Origin: an uncultured Lachnospiraceae bacterium
Lineage (GTDB): Bacteria > Bacillota > Clostridia > Lachnospirales > Lachnospiraceae
Direction of reading: 5' to 3'
Length of the DNA: 64,000 nucleotides
Assembly: GCA_951800145.1 (NCBI GenBank)
Contig: CATOJE010000003.1
Span: forward strand, 38,400 to 102,399
Notes under the pieces: generated by a model
Database searches by the model: none
Told to the model about the DNA's origin: nothing
Seen by the model: only the letters and a program-made list of their open reading frames with translations
Shown here: piece after piece, positions 25,228-34,391 of the stretch
Layout: the number at the start of each line of letters is the position of its first letter
How positions within the stretch are numbered: the stretch's first letter is position 1
Translations under genes and position numbers: made by a program

Positions 25228-26436
25228 ATGAACCAGCCAATGAAATGGGTAACCAACCAGATGCCGAAAACCTCAGACTCCCAGCTGAAGGTGATGGCGC
25301 TGGACGAAATCAAGAAGGCCAGAGCCTTCCACGAAAGCTTCCCCCAGTACAGCAAGACGCCTCTTAGCAAGCTGGAGAACATGGCGGACTACTTAGGGCT
25401 GAAGGAGGTCTACATCAAGGATGAATCCTACCGGTTCGGCTTAAATGCCTTTAAGGTGCTGGGCGGCTCCTTCGCCATGGCGCGCTACATCGCAAAGCAG
25501 ACCGGAAAGGATGTATCCCAGCTTCCCTATGAGGTATTAACCTCTGACAAGCTTCGGGAAGAGTTCGGCCAGGCCACCTTCTTCACCGCCACCGACGGAA
25601 ACCACGGACGGGGCGTCGCCTGGGCAGCCAACCGCTTAAAGCAGAAGGCTGTGGTATTTATGCCTAAGGGATCCACCCAGACCCGTCTGGAGAATATCCA
25701 AAAGGAAGGCGCCACCGCCACCATCGAGGAAGTAAATTACGATGAGTGTGTCCGCATGGCAGCCGCAGCAGCCGCTACGACGCCCAATGGGGTGGTGGTA
25801 CAGGATACGGCCTGGGAGGGCTACGAGGAGATTCCGGCCTGGATTATGCAGGGCTACGGAACCATGGCCATGGAGGCGGATGAGCAGCTGGAGCAGATGG
25901 GCTGCGGCCGTCCCACCCATGTATTCGTTCAAGCCGGCGTAGGCTCCTTAGCCGGAGCAGTTCAAGGCTACTTTGCCAACCGCTATCCGGAGAATCCGCC
26001 GGTGGTGGTAGTGGTAGAGGCCGATGTGGCCGCCTGCCTCTATAAGGGCGCGGCTGCGGGAGACGGAAAGCTTCGCATCGTGGACGGCGACATGCAGACC
26101 ATTATGGCCGGCCTTGCCTGCGGCGAGCCGAATACCATCTCCTGGGACATCTTAAAGAACCATGTTCACGTATTTATCTCAGCTCCTGACTGGGTAGCCG
26201 CCAAGGGTATGCGGATGCTCTCCGCCCCCATAAAGGGTGATCCCCAGGTAGTCAGCGGGGAGTCCGGCGCAGCGCCCTTCGGCGCCCTGGCTGCCATGAT
26301 GACCATGGAGGAATACAAGGACCTGCGGGAGGCCATCGGCCTGAATCAGGATTCTAAGGTACTGCTCTTCTCCACCGAGGGAGACACCGACCCGGATCGG
26401 TACAAGAATATCGTATGGGAGGGGAAGGAAAGGTAA
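25228..26436 (+). CDS. ygeX: Diaminopropionate ammonia-lyase
   Basis: 402 residues from ATG 25228, with AAAGGAGG eight bases upstream; the track extension to 25198 lies before the ribosome binding site. This fold-type II PLP enzyme converts 2,3-diaminopropionate to pyruvate and two ammonia. The PLP lysine is in LNAFKVLGGSFA near residue 77, followed by FTATDGNHGRGVAWAA and the glycine loop QAGVGSLAGAVQGY; SGESGAAPFGAL is near the end. The length matches the family (about 400). It heads the plus-strand catabolic run and fits the proposed fate of ring carbons and nitrogen from purines: pyruvate for fermentation and ammonia. Confidence 0.93.
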   Translation: MNQPMKWVTNQMPKTSDSQLKVMALDEIKKARAFHESFPQYSKTPLSKLENMADYLGLKEVYIKDESYRFGLNAFKVLGGSFAMARYIAKQTGKDVSQLPYEVLTSDKLREEFGQATFFTATDGNHGRGVAWAANRLKQKAVVFMPKGSTQTRLENIQKEGATATIEEVNYDECVRMAAAAAATTPNGVVVQDTAWEGYEEIPAWIMQGYGTMAMEADEQLEQMGCGRPTHVFVQAGVGSLAGAVQGYFANRYPENPPVVVVVEADVAACLYKGAAAGDGKLRIVDGDMQTIMAGLACGEPNTISWDILKNHVHVFISAPDWVAAKGMRMLSAPIKGDPQVVSGESGAAPFGALAAMMTMEEYKDLREAIGLNQDSKVLLFSTEGDTDPDRYKNIVWEGKER

Positions 26437-26635
26437 CAAGCTCTTTCCTCTTTACATAAAAATGTTCCAAACTATTGGCTGGTTTGTACAGTGCAATGTA
26501 AAACCAAGCGATTTCTCTGTTCGGCACTGCCGGGCAGCAGCTCCATACTTCCGGCTGGGGATACGGGGTATTCAAAATAAAATATACAACCCATTTTCAC
26601 TAAATCACTTATCATTTTATATGGAGGAATGAAGA

Positions 26636-27946
26636 ATGGATTTCAATCGAATCAGGGAAGCAGCAAAAAATTATGAAGCAGACATGACCAAATTTTTACG
26701 GGAAATCGTAAAATTCCCCGGAGAAAGCTGCGGAGAAAAGGAGCATATCGACCGGATCGCCCAGGAGATGCAAAAGCTTGACTTTAATAAGGTAGAGATC
26801 GACCCCATGGGAAACGTGCTGGGATACATGGGAACCGGCGAAACCTTAATCGCATTTGACGCACACATTGACACGGTGGGAATCGGCAATCGTGACAACT
26901 GGAGCTTTGACCCCTACGAGGGCTTTGAGAATGATCTGGAAATCGGCGGCCGCGGCACCTCTGACCAGTTAGGCGGCATCGTGTCAGCTGTATACGGCGC
27001 AAGGATCATGAAGGACTTAGGCTTATTAAGCGACAAGTACACCGTCCTGGTAACGGGAACCGTTCAGGAGGAGGACTGCGACGGCTTATGCTGGCAGTAC
27101 ATCATTAACGAAGATAAGGTGCGCCCGGAATTTGTGGTATCCACTGAGCCCACTGACGGCGGCATCTACCGCGGCCAGAGGGGGCGTATGGAAATCCGGG
27201 TGGACGTAACCGGCGTTTCCTGCCATGGCTCCGCCCCGGAGAGAGGGGACAATGCTATCTATAAGATGGCGGACATTCTTCAGGACATCCGCGCCTTAAA
27301 TGAAAATAATGCGGAAGATTCCACCGAAATCAAGGGCCTGGTAAAGATGCTGGATGAGAAGTACAATCCTCAGTGGAAGGAAGCCCGCTTCTTAGGACGT
27401 GGAACGGTAACCACCTCCGAGATCTTCTTCACCTCCCCCAGCCGCTGTGCCGTGGCGGACTCCTGCTCTGTTTCCTTAGACCGCCGCATGACTGCCGGCG
27501 AGACCTGGGAGAGCTGCTTAGACGAGATCCGCGCCCTTCCAAGCGTACAGAAATACGGCAAGGATGTAACCGTCTCCATGTATGAGTATGCCCGTCCATC
27601 CTACAAGGATCTGGTATACCCCATCGAGTGCTACTTCCCCACCTGGGTTATCCCGGAGGATCACAAGGTAACGAAAGCGCTGGAGGAAGCTCACAAGCGC
27701 CTCTACGGCAACGAGCGTCAGGGGAATCCGGAAACTCTGAAGGTAAGAAAGGTTCGCCCCTTAACCGATAAGTGGACCTTCTCCACCAACGGCGTATCCA
27801 TCATGGGCCGCAATGGCATCCCCTGCATCGGCTTCGGCCCGGGAGCAGAGGCCCAGGCCCACGCCCCCAATGAAAAGACCTGGAAAGACGATCTGGTAAG
27901 ATGTGCTGCCGTATATGCCGCCCTTCCTACCTTATATTGTAAGTAA
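26636..27946 (+). CDS. ygeY: YgeY family selenium metabolism-linked hydrolase
   Basis: 436 residues, M20 peptidase/deacylase fold. Metal-binding segments are visible: [11 protein letters not shown], the bridging aspartate region [22 protein letters not shown] and STEPTDGG. It starts at ATG 26636 behind GGAGG. The family is always found with ygeX, ygeW and Se-dependent hydroxylases and is annotated as a selenium metabolism-linked hydrolase. Hydrolysis of an amide or carbamoyl bond to release 2,3-diaminopropionate or a related amino acid is the obvious hypothesis from its position between ygeX and ygeW. The 199-bp gap before it shows no other gene. Confidence 0.9.
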   Translation: MDFNRIREAAKNYEADMTKFLREIVKFPGESCGEKEHIDRIAQEMQKLDFNKVEIDPMGNVLGYMGTGETLIAFDAHIDTVGIGNRDNWSFDPYEGFENDLEIGGRGTSDQLGGIVSAVYGARIMKDLGLLSDKYTVLVTGTVQEEDCDGLCWQYIINEDKVRPEFVVSTEPTDGGIYRGQRGRMEIRVDVTGVSCHGSAPERGDNAIYKMADILQDIRALNENNAEDSTEIKGLVKMLDEKYNPQWKEARFLGRGTVTTSEIFFTSPSRCAVADSCSVSLDRRMTAGETWESCLDEIRALPSVQKYGKDVTVSMYEYARPSYKDLVYPIECYFPTWVIPEDHKVTKALEEAHKRLYGNERQGNPETLKVRKVRPLTDKWTFSTNGVSIMGRNGIPCIGFGPGAEAQAHAPNEKTWKDDLVRCAAVYAALPTLYCK

Positions 27947-28165
27947 GCCTTCATGCAACCCTTGACGTTGCACAGCCGCCCTATGAGAGCGCATCATTCT
28001 TGAATACAGGCTTTCCTTTATTCCTGCACAGCTTAAAGGAAAGCCAGATCCGGTAATCCATCAACAATTTCAATCAAAAGCCCGGGGCAGCCGCCGAATG
28101 TGCATGTCAGCATGCCTGCCTGGCCCGCTGCCCGCAGAAATAATAAGAAAAGGAGCACACAATTT

Positions 28166-29359
28166 ATGAAAACCCTTCAAACCTATATTGATAAATTAAA
28201 CGCTTTAAACTTCAAGGAAATGTATAACAATGATTTCTTCTTAACCTGGGAGAAAACGGACGAAGAGCTGGAAGCTGTATTCACCGTGGCTGACGCACTC
28301 CGCTACATGCGTGAGAACAATATCTCCACAAAGGTGTTTGAGAGCGGACTTGGCATCTCCTTATTCCGGGATAATTCCACCCGCACCCGCTTCTCCTTCG
28401 CCTCTGCCTGCAATCTCCTTGGCCTGGAGGTACAGGATTTAGATGAGGGTAAGTCCCAGATCGCCCACGGCGAGACCGTTCGTGAGACGGCTAACATGAT
28501 CTCCTTCATGGCAGACGTCATCGGCATCCGCGACGACATGTACATCGGCAAGGGCAATAAATACATGCACGATGTGGTAGACGCCGTAACCGAGGGGAAT
28601 AAGGCGGGCATCTTAGAGCAGAAGCCAACCCTGGTAAATCTGCAGTGCGACATCGACCATCCCACCCAGTGTATGGCTGACATGCTTCACATCATCCATG
28701 AATTCGGCGGCGTAGAGAACTTAAAGGGCAAAAAGCTGGCCATGACCTGGGCTTACTCTCCCTCCTACGGCAAGCCTTTATCCGTTCCCCAGGGCGTAAT
28801 CGGCCTGATGACCCGCTTTGGCATGGACGTGGTTCTGGCTCATCCGGAGGGCTATGAGGTAATGCCGGAGGTAGAGGAAGTGGCTAAGAAAAATGCAGAA
28901 AAGACCGGCGGCTCCTTTAAGCGTGTCAATTCCATGGAAGAGGCCTTCAAGGATGCAGACATCGTATACCCCAAGAGCTGGGCGCCATTTGCCGCCATGG
29001 AGAAGAGAACGGATCTTTACGGCAAGGGCGACTCCGAAGGCATCAAGGCTCTGGAGAAGGAGCTTCTGGCACAGAATGCACAGCATAAGGACTGGGCATG
29101 TACGGAAGAGCTGATGAAGACCACGAAGGACGGAAAGGCCTTATATCTCCACTGCCTGCCTGCTGACATTACCGGCGTAAGCTGTGAAACCGGCGAGGTG
29201 GACGCCACTGTATTCGATCGCTACCGCGATCCATTATATAAGGAAGCAAGCTTTAAGCCATATATCATTGCTGCCATGATATTCCTGGCAAAGTTCGAAA
29301 ATCCTCAGGAAATCTTAAAGAAGCTGGAGGAGAGAAACGCTCCCCGTATCTTTAAGTAA
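28166..29359 (+). CDS. ygeW: Knotted carbamoyltransferase YgeW
   Basis: 397 residues from ATG 28166 (AAGGAG upstream). It carries the carbamoyl-phosphate motif FRDNSTRTRFSFASA, HPTQCMADML and HCLPADITG, which define the aspartate/ornithine carbamoyltransferase superfamily; YgeW enzymes are knotted and their substrate is unknown. In a catabolic setting the reaction would run as phosphorolysis of a carbamoyl compound, giving carbamoyl phosphate for the carbamate kinase encoded just downstream. This would recover ATP, as in the arginine deiminase pathway. A strong terminator follows, so the kinase may be partly separate in expression. Confidence 0.93.
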   Translation: MKTLQTYIDKLNALNFKEMYNNDFFLTWEKTDEELEAVFTVADALRYMRENNISTKVFESGLGISLFRDNSTRTRFSFASACNLLGLEVQDLDEGKSQIAHGETVRETANMISFMADVIGIRDDMYIGKGNKYMHDVVDAVTEGNKAGILEQKPTLVNLQCDIDHPTQCMADMLHIIHEFGGVENLKGKKLAMTWAYSPSYGKPLSVPQGVIGLMTRFGMDVVLAHPEGYEVMPEVEEVAKKNAEKTGGSFKRVNSMEEAFKDADIVYPKSWAPFAAMEKRTDLYGKGDSEGIKALEKELLAQNAQHKDWACTEELMKTTKDGKALYLHCLPADITGVSCETGEVDATVFDRYRDPLYKEASFKPYIIAAMIFLAKFENPQEILKKLEERNAPRIFK

Positions 29360-29398
29360 GCAACCAGTCTGGAATTAGAATTACGCTTTACCACAAAG

Positions 29399-29429
29399 GC
29401 TGCCTGGTTTTCGTCCCAGGCAGCTTTTT
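29399..29429 (+). terminator. Intrinsic terminator after ygeW
   Basis: GCTGCCTGG pairs with CCAGGCAGC around an 8-nt loop and is followed by TTTTT. It lies between ygeW and the carbamate kinase gene and may attenuate read-through. Confidence 0.85.
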
Positions 29430-29494
29430 GTACCTTTTTATACTAATTTTTTCGTTATAATTCACAAATTTATCCAAAAGCGAGGGATTACAGA

Positions 29495-30439
29495 ATGAAT
29501 AAGAAAAAGAGAATCGTCATTGCGCTGGGCGGAAACGCCCTGGGAAATACGCTGCCAGAGCAGATGGCTGCAGTAAAAATCACTGCCAAAGCCATTGTGG
29601 ACTTAATCGAGGAGGGCTGTGAAGTGGTGGTTGCCCATGGAAATGGACCTCAGGTAGGCATGATTAATAATGCCATGGCCGCCTTAAGCCGGGAGGACGT
29701 AAACCAGCCTAATACCCCTCTCTCCGTCTGCGTGGCCATGAGCCAGGCCTACATCGGCTACGATCTTCAGAATGCTCTGCGGGAGGAGCTTTATAACCGC
29801 AATATTTACGATATCCCTGTGGCAACTATGATTACCCAGATCCGGGTGGATTCGGATGATCCGGCATTCCAGAATCCTTCTAAGCCCATCGGCCATTTTA
29901 TGGATGCGGCCCAGGCGAAAATCGCCGAGGAAAAGTATGGCTATATCATGAAGGAAGACTCTGGAAGAGGCTACCGCCGGGTGGTGGCTTCCCCGAAGCC
30001 AGCGGAAATTATCGAGATCGGCGCTATCCGCTCCCTGGTGGACTCCGGCCAGTTAGTGATCGCCTGCGGTGGCGGCGGTATCCCGGTTACCCGTCAGGGC
30101 AATCATTTAAAGGGCGCCAGCGCAGTAATCGACAAGGACTTTGCCAGCTGCCTTCTGGCGGAGGAGCTGGATGCAGATTTCCTCATTATCCTCACCGCGG
30201 TGGAAAAAGCGGCCATCCGCTTTGGCAAGCCGGATGTAAAGTGGCTGGATGATCTGTCTGTAGAAGAAGCGAAAGCCTATATCCAGGAAGGCCACTTCGC
30301 CCCAGGCTCCATGCTGCCTAAGGTAGAGGCGGCTGTGCGCTTCGCCAGCTCCAAGGAAGGACGCACCTCACTGATCACACTGCTTGAGAAAGCCAAGGAT
30401 GGTATTTTAGGAAAGACCGGAACCAGAATCCACCAGTAG
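29495..30439 (+). CDS. Carbamate kinase
   Basis: 314 residues, the standard length. The reaction is carbamoyl phosphate plus ADP to ATP, CO2 and ammonia. Family motifs: VIALGGNALGN at the N-terminus, VVAHGNGPQVG near residue 47 and IACGGGGIPV near residue 188. ATG 29495 has GAGGG eight bases upstream. It is the energy-yielding last step expected after YgeW, and equals the yqeA/arcC gene of related clusters. It is separated from ygeW by a terminator and from the permease by 74 bp. Confidence 0.93.
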   Translation: MNKKKRIVIALGGNALGNTLPEQMAAVKITAKAIVDLIEEGCEVVVAHGNGPQVGMINNAMAALSREDVNQPNTPLSVCVAMSQAYIGYDLQNALREELYNRNIYDIPVATMITQIRVDSDDPAFQNPSKPIGHFMDAAQAKIAEEKYGYIMKEDSGRGYRRVVASPKPAEIIEIGAIRSLVDSGQLVIACGGGGIPVTRQGNHLKGASAVIDKDFASCLLAEELDADFLIILTAVEKAAIRFGKPDVKWLDDLSVEEAKAYIQEGHFAPGSMLPKVEAAVRFASSKEGRTSLITLLEKAKDGILGKTGTRIHQ

Positions 30440-30513
30440 TCAATGGAATCCACACTCTGTGCAGATTCCATTGACATGAATCAATATTCTCCAAAGGGAG
30501 GTTACAATCCATC

Positions 30514-31869
30514 ATGAAGCAAGAACGTACCTATGCATCCATCTTTGAGCTCAACGGCGTGCCCAAGCTGAGCCAGGCGCTTCCCCTGGCACTGCAGCAC
30601 GTGGTAGCTATGATCGTGGGCTGTGTGACGCCGGCTATCATCATCTCCGGCGCTGCCGGAATCAGCGGCGCTGACCGGGTTATTCTGATTCAGGCATCTC
30701 TGGTCATCTCCGCCTTATCTACCATGCTCCAGCTCTTCCCCATCGGCTCTAAAACCGGATTCCACTTAGGCTCTGCCCTGCCGGTAATCATCGGCGTTTC
30801 CTTCGCCTACGTGCCCAGCATGCAGGCCATCGCCGAGGGCTTCGGCATCGGGGCCATCCTGGGAGCTCAGATTGTGGGCGGCGTGGTGGCGATTTTCGTG
30901 GGACTTTCCATTAAGAAAATCCGCCGCCTTTTCCCGCCCCTGATCGCAGGGACCGTTGTTTTTACCATCGGGCTTTCCCTCTATCCCACTGCCATTAACT
31001 ATATGGCCGGCGGAGCCTCCAGCCCGGAGTACGGCTCCCCGAAAAACTGGGCCATCGCCTTCTTTACCCTGGCCGTTGTTACCATATTAAATCACTTTGC
31101 CACAGGCATCTTAAAGCTGGCCTCCATCCTTATCGGCATGGCCTGCGGCTATGTAGTCGCTATGCTCTGCGGCATGGTAAGCTTCACCAGCGTAGGGGAG
31201 GCTGGTATCTTCCAGCTCCCCCAGCTGCTCCACTTTCCGGTAGAATTTGAGATCTCCTCCTGTGTGGCCATCGGGCTGCTCTTTGCCATCAATGCGGTCC
31301 AGGCCATCGGGGATTTCTCCGCCACCACCAGCGGAGGACTGGGGCGGGAGCCCAGAACCGATGAGCTGCAGGGGGCCATCCTGGGATATGGCGTCACCAA
31401 TATCTTCGGCGCATTCTTCGGATGCCTTCCCACTGCTACCTATAGCCAGAATGTGGGAATCGTCTCCACCACCAAGGTGGTAAACCGCTGTACCTTGGGG
31501 CTGGCCGCCCTGATTATCCTGGTAGCCGGGCTGTTCCCCAAGTTCTCCGCTCTTTTGACCACCATCCCCCAGTGTGTTCTGGGCGGCGCCACGGTGACGG
31601 TGTTTGCCTCCATTGCCATGACCGGCATTAAGCTGGTGATGACTGAGGATATGAATTACCGGAACACCTCCATCGTAGGGCTGGCCGCAGCTCTGGGCAT
31701 GGGAGTCTCTCAGGCCTCCGCTTCCCTGGCACAGTTCCCAGCCTGGGCCACCACCATATTCGGCCGCTCCCCGGTGGTTATCGCCACCATTACCGCTATT
31801 TTGCTAAATGTATTGCTGCCCAAGGAGCCCCGAAAAAATAAAGCTCAGACGACGAATGATGTATATTAA
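30514..31869 (+). CDS. NCS2 family xanthine/uric acid-type permease
   Basis: 451 residues, about 14 membrane helices, nucleobase:cation symporter-2 family. The motif PTATYSQNVGIVSTTKVVNR near residue 307 is the xanthine/urate-branch form of the family motif (the uracil branch has TTYGENIG, as in the permease at 53685). QHVVAMIVG near residue 29 is the family QH motif. It is last in the plus-strand purine run and is the probable importer of urate, xanthine or another purine. The sequence predicts neither which purine nor H+ versus Na+ coupling. Confidence 0.9.
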   Translation: MKQERTYASIFELNGVPKLSQALPLALQHVVAMIVGCVTPAIIISGAAGISGADRVILIQASLVISALSTMLQLFPIGSKTGFHLGSALPVIIGVSFAYVPSMQAIAEGFGIGAILGAQIVGGVVAIFVGLSIKKIRRLFPPLIAGTVVFTIGLSLYPTAINYMAGGASSPEYGSPKNWAIAFFTLAVVTILNHFATGILKLASILIGMACGYVVAMLCGMVSFTSVGEAGIFQLPQLLHFPVEFEISSCVAIGLLFAINAVQAIGDFSATTSGGLGREPRTDELQGAILGYGVTNIFGAFFGCLPTATYSQNVGIVSTTKVVNRCTLGLAALIILVAGLFPKFSALLTTIPQCVLGGATVTVFASIAMTGIKLVMTEDMNYRNTSIVGLAAALGMGVSQASASLAQFPAWATTIFGRSPVVIATITAILLNVLLPKEPRKNKAQTTNDVY

Positions 31870-31875
31870 AAGCTG

Positions 31876-31911
31876 CAGCGTCCGGAAGGAATCCTTCCGG
31901 ACGCTGTATTT
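31876..31911 (+). terminator. Terminator at the end of the purine cluster
   Basis: CAGCGTCCGGAAGGA and its complement form a nearly loopless 15-base arm pair followed by TATTTT. Confidence 0.88.
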
Positions 31912-31946
31912 TCGTAACCGTTCATAAATTAGCAAAATCAGTGTTT

Positions 31947-32729
31947 CTATTGAATCGCATATTCTACACTAATTCTGGCCTCTACTTCGATCTCCCCCGG
32001 CATCACCGCAGCCATATCCATAGTAGCTGCCTCCTTTTTAGCCACTGCTCTTGCAGTATTTACCGCCTCATAGCGATAGCTCTCATCTGCCGTATACTCC
32101 GTAATCCGAACCGCCTGCCCCAGGGTGCACCCGCTGGCGTCAGCCAGGGCCTGAGCCTTATCCTGGGCTCTGGCAACTGCCAGGGCCAGGGCCTCCTGAT
32201 ACTTTTCATCGTACTGGCTGGAAAGGAAGGATACGGACTGGATCTGATTGACACCAGACTCCACGGACCTGGCGATAATCTCCCCTGTGCGGTCTAAATC
32301 CACATCGGAAACGGTTACCTGGGTAACTGCTTCATAGCCGACGATCACCCCATTTCGCTCCCAGTCATACCGGGGATTTAAATCAAAACCAGAGGTCTGG
32401 ATGGAGGCTTCCTCCACCCCCAGAGACTTTAATGTCTCCACCAGCTGGTTCAGCTTCTCACTGTTCTCACTTTGGCAGCGGGCAGCATCTTCATTCTGTG
32501 TGGTCACAGCGTAAATCAGCTCTGCTTTATCTGGAATCACCTGCACAGCCTCCCGGCTGGTCACAGTGATTACCTGGCTTTCCATGGTTTCCACCTGAAT
32601 CTTCCCTGCAGACGGCTGGCTGCCCTTCAGGGAAGTGTCTGCTGTGGTCAGGACTGCATTCCCGGTTTTCCCACATGCAGTTAAAAGCAATGCGCATACT
32701 GCACCAAAGGTGCAAATCTTTCTTTTCAT
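31947..32729 (-). CDS. SIMPL domain (DUF541) lipoprotein
   Basis: 260 residues. The N-terminus MKRKICTFGAVCALLLTACGK is a lipoprotein signal with lipobox LTAC, so it should be anchored on the outer face of the membrane. The remainder is a SIMPL/DUF541 domain with ITVTSREAVQVIPDKAEL and LVETLKSLGVEEASIQTSGF, typical of this envelope-stress-associated family whose function is poorly defined. The start has GGAGAAG upstream. It is convergent with the purine cluster and has no obvious functional tie to it. Confidence 0.85.
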   Translation of the reverse strand: MKRKICTFGAVCALLLTACGKTGNAVLTTADTSLKGSQPSAGKIQVETMESQVITVTSREAVQVIPDKAELIYAVTTQNEDAARCQSENSEKLNQLVETLKSLGVEEASIQTSGFDLNPRYDWERNGVIVGYEAVTQVTVSDVDLDRTGEIIARSVESGVNQIQSVSFLSSQYDEKYQEALALAVARAQDKAQALADASGCTLGQAVRITEYTADESYRYEAVNTARAVAKKEAATMDMAAVMPGEIEVEARISVEYAIQ

Positions 32730-32829
32730 AACACTTCTCCTCTCAAATCGATACCACTAGTATACCGGAAATGAGAGGAAAATGTATTTCTTTTCTCTTA
32801 CGGTTTCATATCAAATTCCAGAATCATTT

Positions 32830-33042
32830 TTATATTTTAGGTCCTTTCCAGTACTTCCGAAACTCAGGACATTCCGTTAAATATTCTTCAATCTCTTCGT
32901 CACTTAACCCCTCGATCATCTTGTGAAAAAACACTTCATCATCCTCCATAATAAAATCCCATACCCTTCTCAGTACTCTCTGCTCCTCTCTCAGAGCTCT
33001 CCATTCAGCCTCAGGCCACGCCCCATTTTTTAAGCCTGACAT
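32830..33042 (-). CDS. Small acidic hypothetical protein
   Basis: 70 residues from ATG 33042 (MSGLKNGAWPEAE), preferred over a GTG three codons upstream because GAGG is eight bases away. It is rich in Glu and Trp with an acidic C-terminal half (EGLSDEEIEEYLTECPEFRKYW). Family not recognised. It is divergent from an XRE-type regulator at 33238, and its promoter contains an internal dyad, so the pair may form a small regulated unit. No signal peptide or membrane helix. Confidence 0.6.
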   Translation of the reverse strand: MSGLKNGAWPEAEWRALREEQRVLRRVWDFIMEDDEVFFHKMIEGLSDEEIEEYLTECPEFRKYWKGPKI

Positions 33043-33070
33043 ACCTCTCACCTCGCTATTTCCTAGTAAT

Positions 33071-33099
33071 ATTATAGTCTATCTAACGACTATAGCCAA
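33071..33099 (-). promoter_or_regulatory. Promoter with internal operator-like dyad
   Basis: Minus strand TTGGCT (33099-33094), 17 bp, TATAAT (33076-33071). The dyad TATAGTC-N8-GACTATA (33073-33094) fills the spacer, as expected of a repressor site. Confidence 0.6.
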
Positions 33100-33131
33100 T
33101 GCAGTAACAATCCCATAGAATGTATTTTAAA

Positions 33132-33175
33132 GTTACGCTCTACGCCCGGTGGGGCTGTGCCCAGCAACCCGCTAC
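33132..33175 (+). repeat. Dispersed repeat GTTACG...TGGGGCTGTGCCCAGCAAC, copy 1
   Basis: About 38 bp are shared with 46399-46436, with the best block GTGGGGCTGTGCYCAGCAAC. A hairpin (GCGCAAACTG / CAGTTTGGCGC) follows at 33180-33210. It lies between the small acidic protein and the XRE gene. Confidence 0.55.
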
Positions 33176-33237
33176 GCCATGCGCGCAAACTGTAAAAAGG
33201 GCAGTTTGGCGCTTGGCACCATAGAAAAGAGAGTTTT

Positions 33238-33456
33238 ATGATCCAATACACTCCGTTTTGGGAAACCATGAAAAAAGCTGGCAAATCAACCTATACACTC
33301 ATTAATCATCACAACGTATCCAGTTCCACCATTGACCGACTTCGGAAAAATCAGCCCCTGACCACCACTACAATCAATGACTTATGCCGGATTTTAAACT
33401 GTAATGTAGAGGATATCGCCTTATACGTTACCTCTGACCAAGATCAATTCTTATAG
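33238..33456 (+). CDS. XRE/Cro-type helix-turn-helix regulator
   Basis: 72 residues. This compact one-domain protein has an HTH at KSTYTLINHHNVSSSTIDRLRK and the C-terminal TINDLCRILNCNVEDIALYV typical of short Cro/C1-type regulators of Bacillota. ATG 33238 has an AGAGAG stretch upstream. It is divergent from the small acidic gene with a promoter dyad between them, so it may repress that gene and itself. A strong terminator follows at 33558. Confidence 0.85.
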   Translation: MIQYTPFWETMKKAGKSTYTLINHHNVSSSTIDRLRKNQPLTTTTINDLCRILNCNVEDIALYVTSDQDQFL

Positions 33457-33557
33457 TCTTATAGCTTCCTGTATCAGATACGTATATACATATATCGTTT
33501 TAGCAGGTAAGTTGTGACATGATTTTTATAAAATTTTGAAAATTTTCTATGGGGCAG

Positions 33558-33585
33558 AAAAAGGAGCTCATCATGAGCTCCTTTT
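33558..33585. terminator. Bidirectional terminator
   Basis: AAAAGGAGCTCAT and ATGAGCTCCTTTT form a 13-bp stem with A/T tracts on both sides. It serves the XRE gene and the convergent anti-sigma gene. Confidence 0.85.
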
Positions 33586-33611
33586 ATAAATCGCTGTTTT
33601 TTTAAATTCCT

Positions 33612-34391
33612 TTACTTCCCGCTGTTAATCACTTCCTTTGCCAGCTCCATCATCTGGCCCAAATCCACATCATTAAAGGTGTGAAGAAGGTAACACAGGC
33701 CATCCTCGGTCCAGGTAACACTCTTAAAGCATTCCCTCTCTTCGGTCTGGCTGCCATAGCTGATCATCAGCTTTCCTGCCTTCTCCAGGCTTTTATCTGC
33801 CTCGCTTGGCTCTGCGTCCGGAGGCAGGAAGAGATAATTATCCGCTTTTCCCTTTAGCACAATTCCCTCATAGGTCTCGGTTCTGTCATAATGAGCAGAT
33901 GACGAATCCTCTCCTCCTATAGGCTTTGATATGCTCAGCACCAGCCCCTTCTCTCCGCTGTAATTCGCCATTACCTCCGGAAAGGTTCCTACCCGGTTGC
34001 CGTTCTCATCCCAGGCATCCACCTGGGTCACATAGCCTACCTGAAAGGCTGAGCCGTCGGAAAAGGCCTCCGCCACCTTCGGCGCCTGTCCCATCTGCTT
34101 CTTTGCCTCCCCAGTCAGCTGGCTGAGCGAGTGAATCCCCTCGTTCAAATTCGTTCCGCCGCTGGTATAGGCGATCCTTCCCGCCCCAATCGCTGTGGCC
34201 GCGCCCAGTACGATCATTGCCGCTGCTAGAATCACACCTGTTTTCTTCTTTGAAAATCTCATAATTGTTCTCCTTTCATGCATCTGGCCATGGATCCTAT
34301 CCAGAATTCTATCCTCAGACTCTTTTGTAAAATGGACTGCCAAAACCTCTGCCTGAATCTGATCCCTTACCTTCTCTTCCCCATGCCTCAT
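33612..34391 (-). CDS. Membrane anti-sigma-factor-like protein
   Basis: 259 residues. A cytosolic N-terminus of about 50 residues (KVRDQIQAEVLAVHFTKESEDRILDRI) is followed by one membrane helix (GVILAAAMIVLGAATAIGAG) and an extracytoplasmic domain with DUF4367-like features (SYGSQTEERECFKSVTWTEDGLCYLL). The gene overlaps the upstream ECF sigma gene by 4 bp (ATGA), the classic arrangement for a sigma factor and its inhibitor. It probably holds the sigma factor at the membrane until a signal is sensed. The signal is unknown. Confidence 0.8.
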   Translation of the reverse strand: MRHGEEKVRDQIQAEVLAVHFTKESEDRILDRIHGQMHERRTIMRFSKKKTGVILAAAMIVLGAATAIGAGRIAYTSGGTNLNEGIHSLSQLTGEAKKQMGQAPKVAEAFSDGSAFQVGYVTQVDAWDENGNRVGTFPEVMANYSGEKGLVLSISKPIGGEDSSSAHYDRTETYEGIVLKGKADNYLFLPPDAEPSEADKSLEKAGKLMISYGSQTEERECFKSVTWTEDGLCYLLHTFNDVDLGQMMELAKEVINSGK

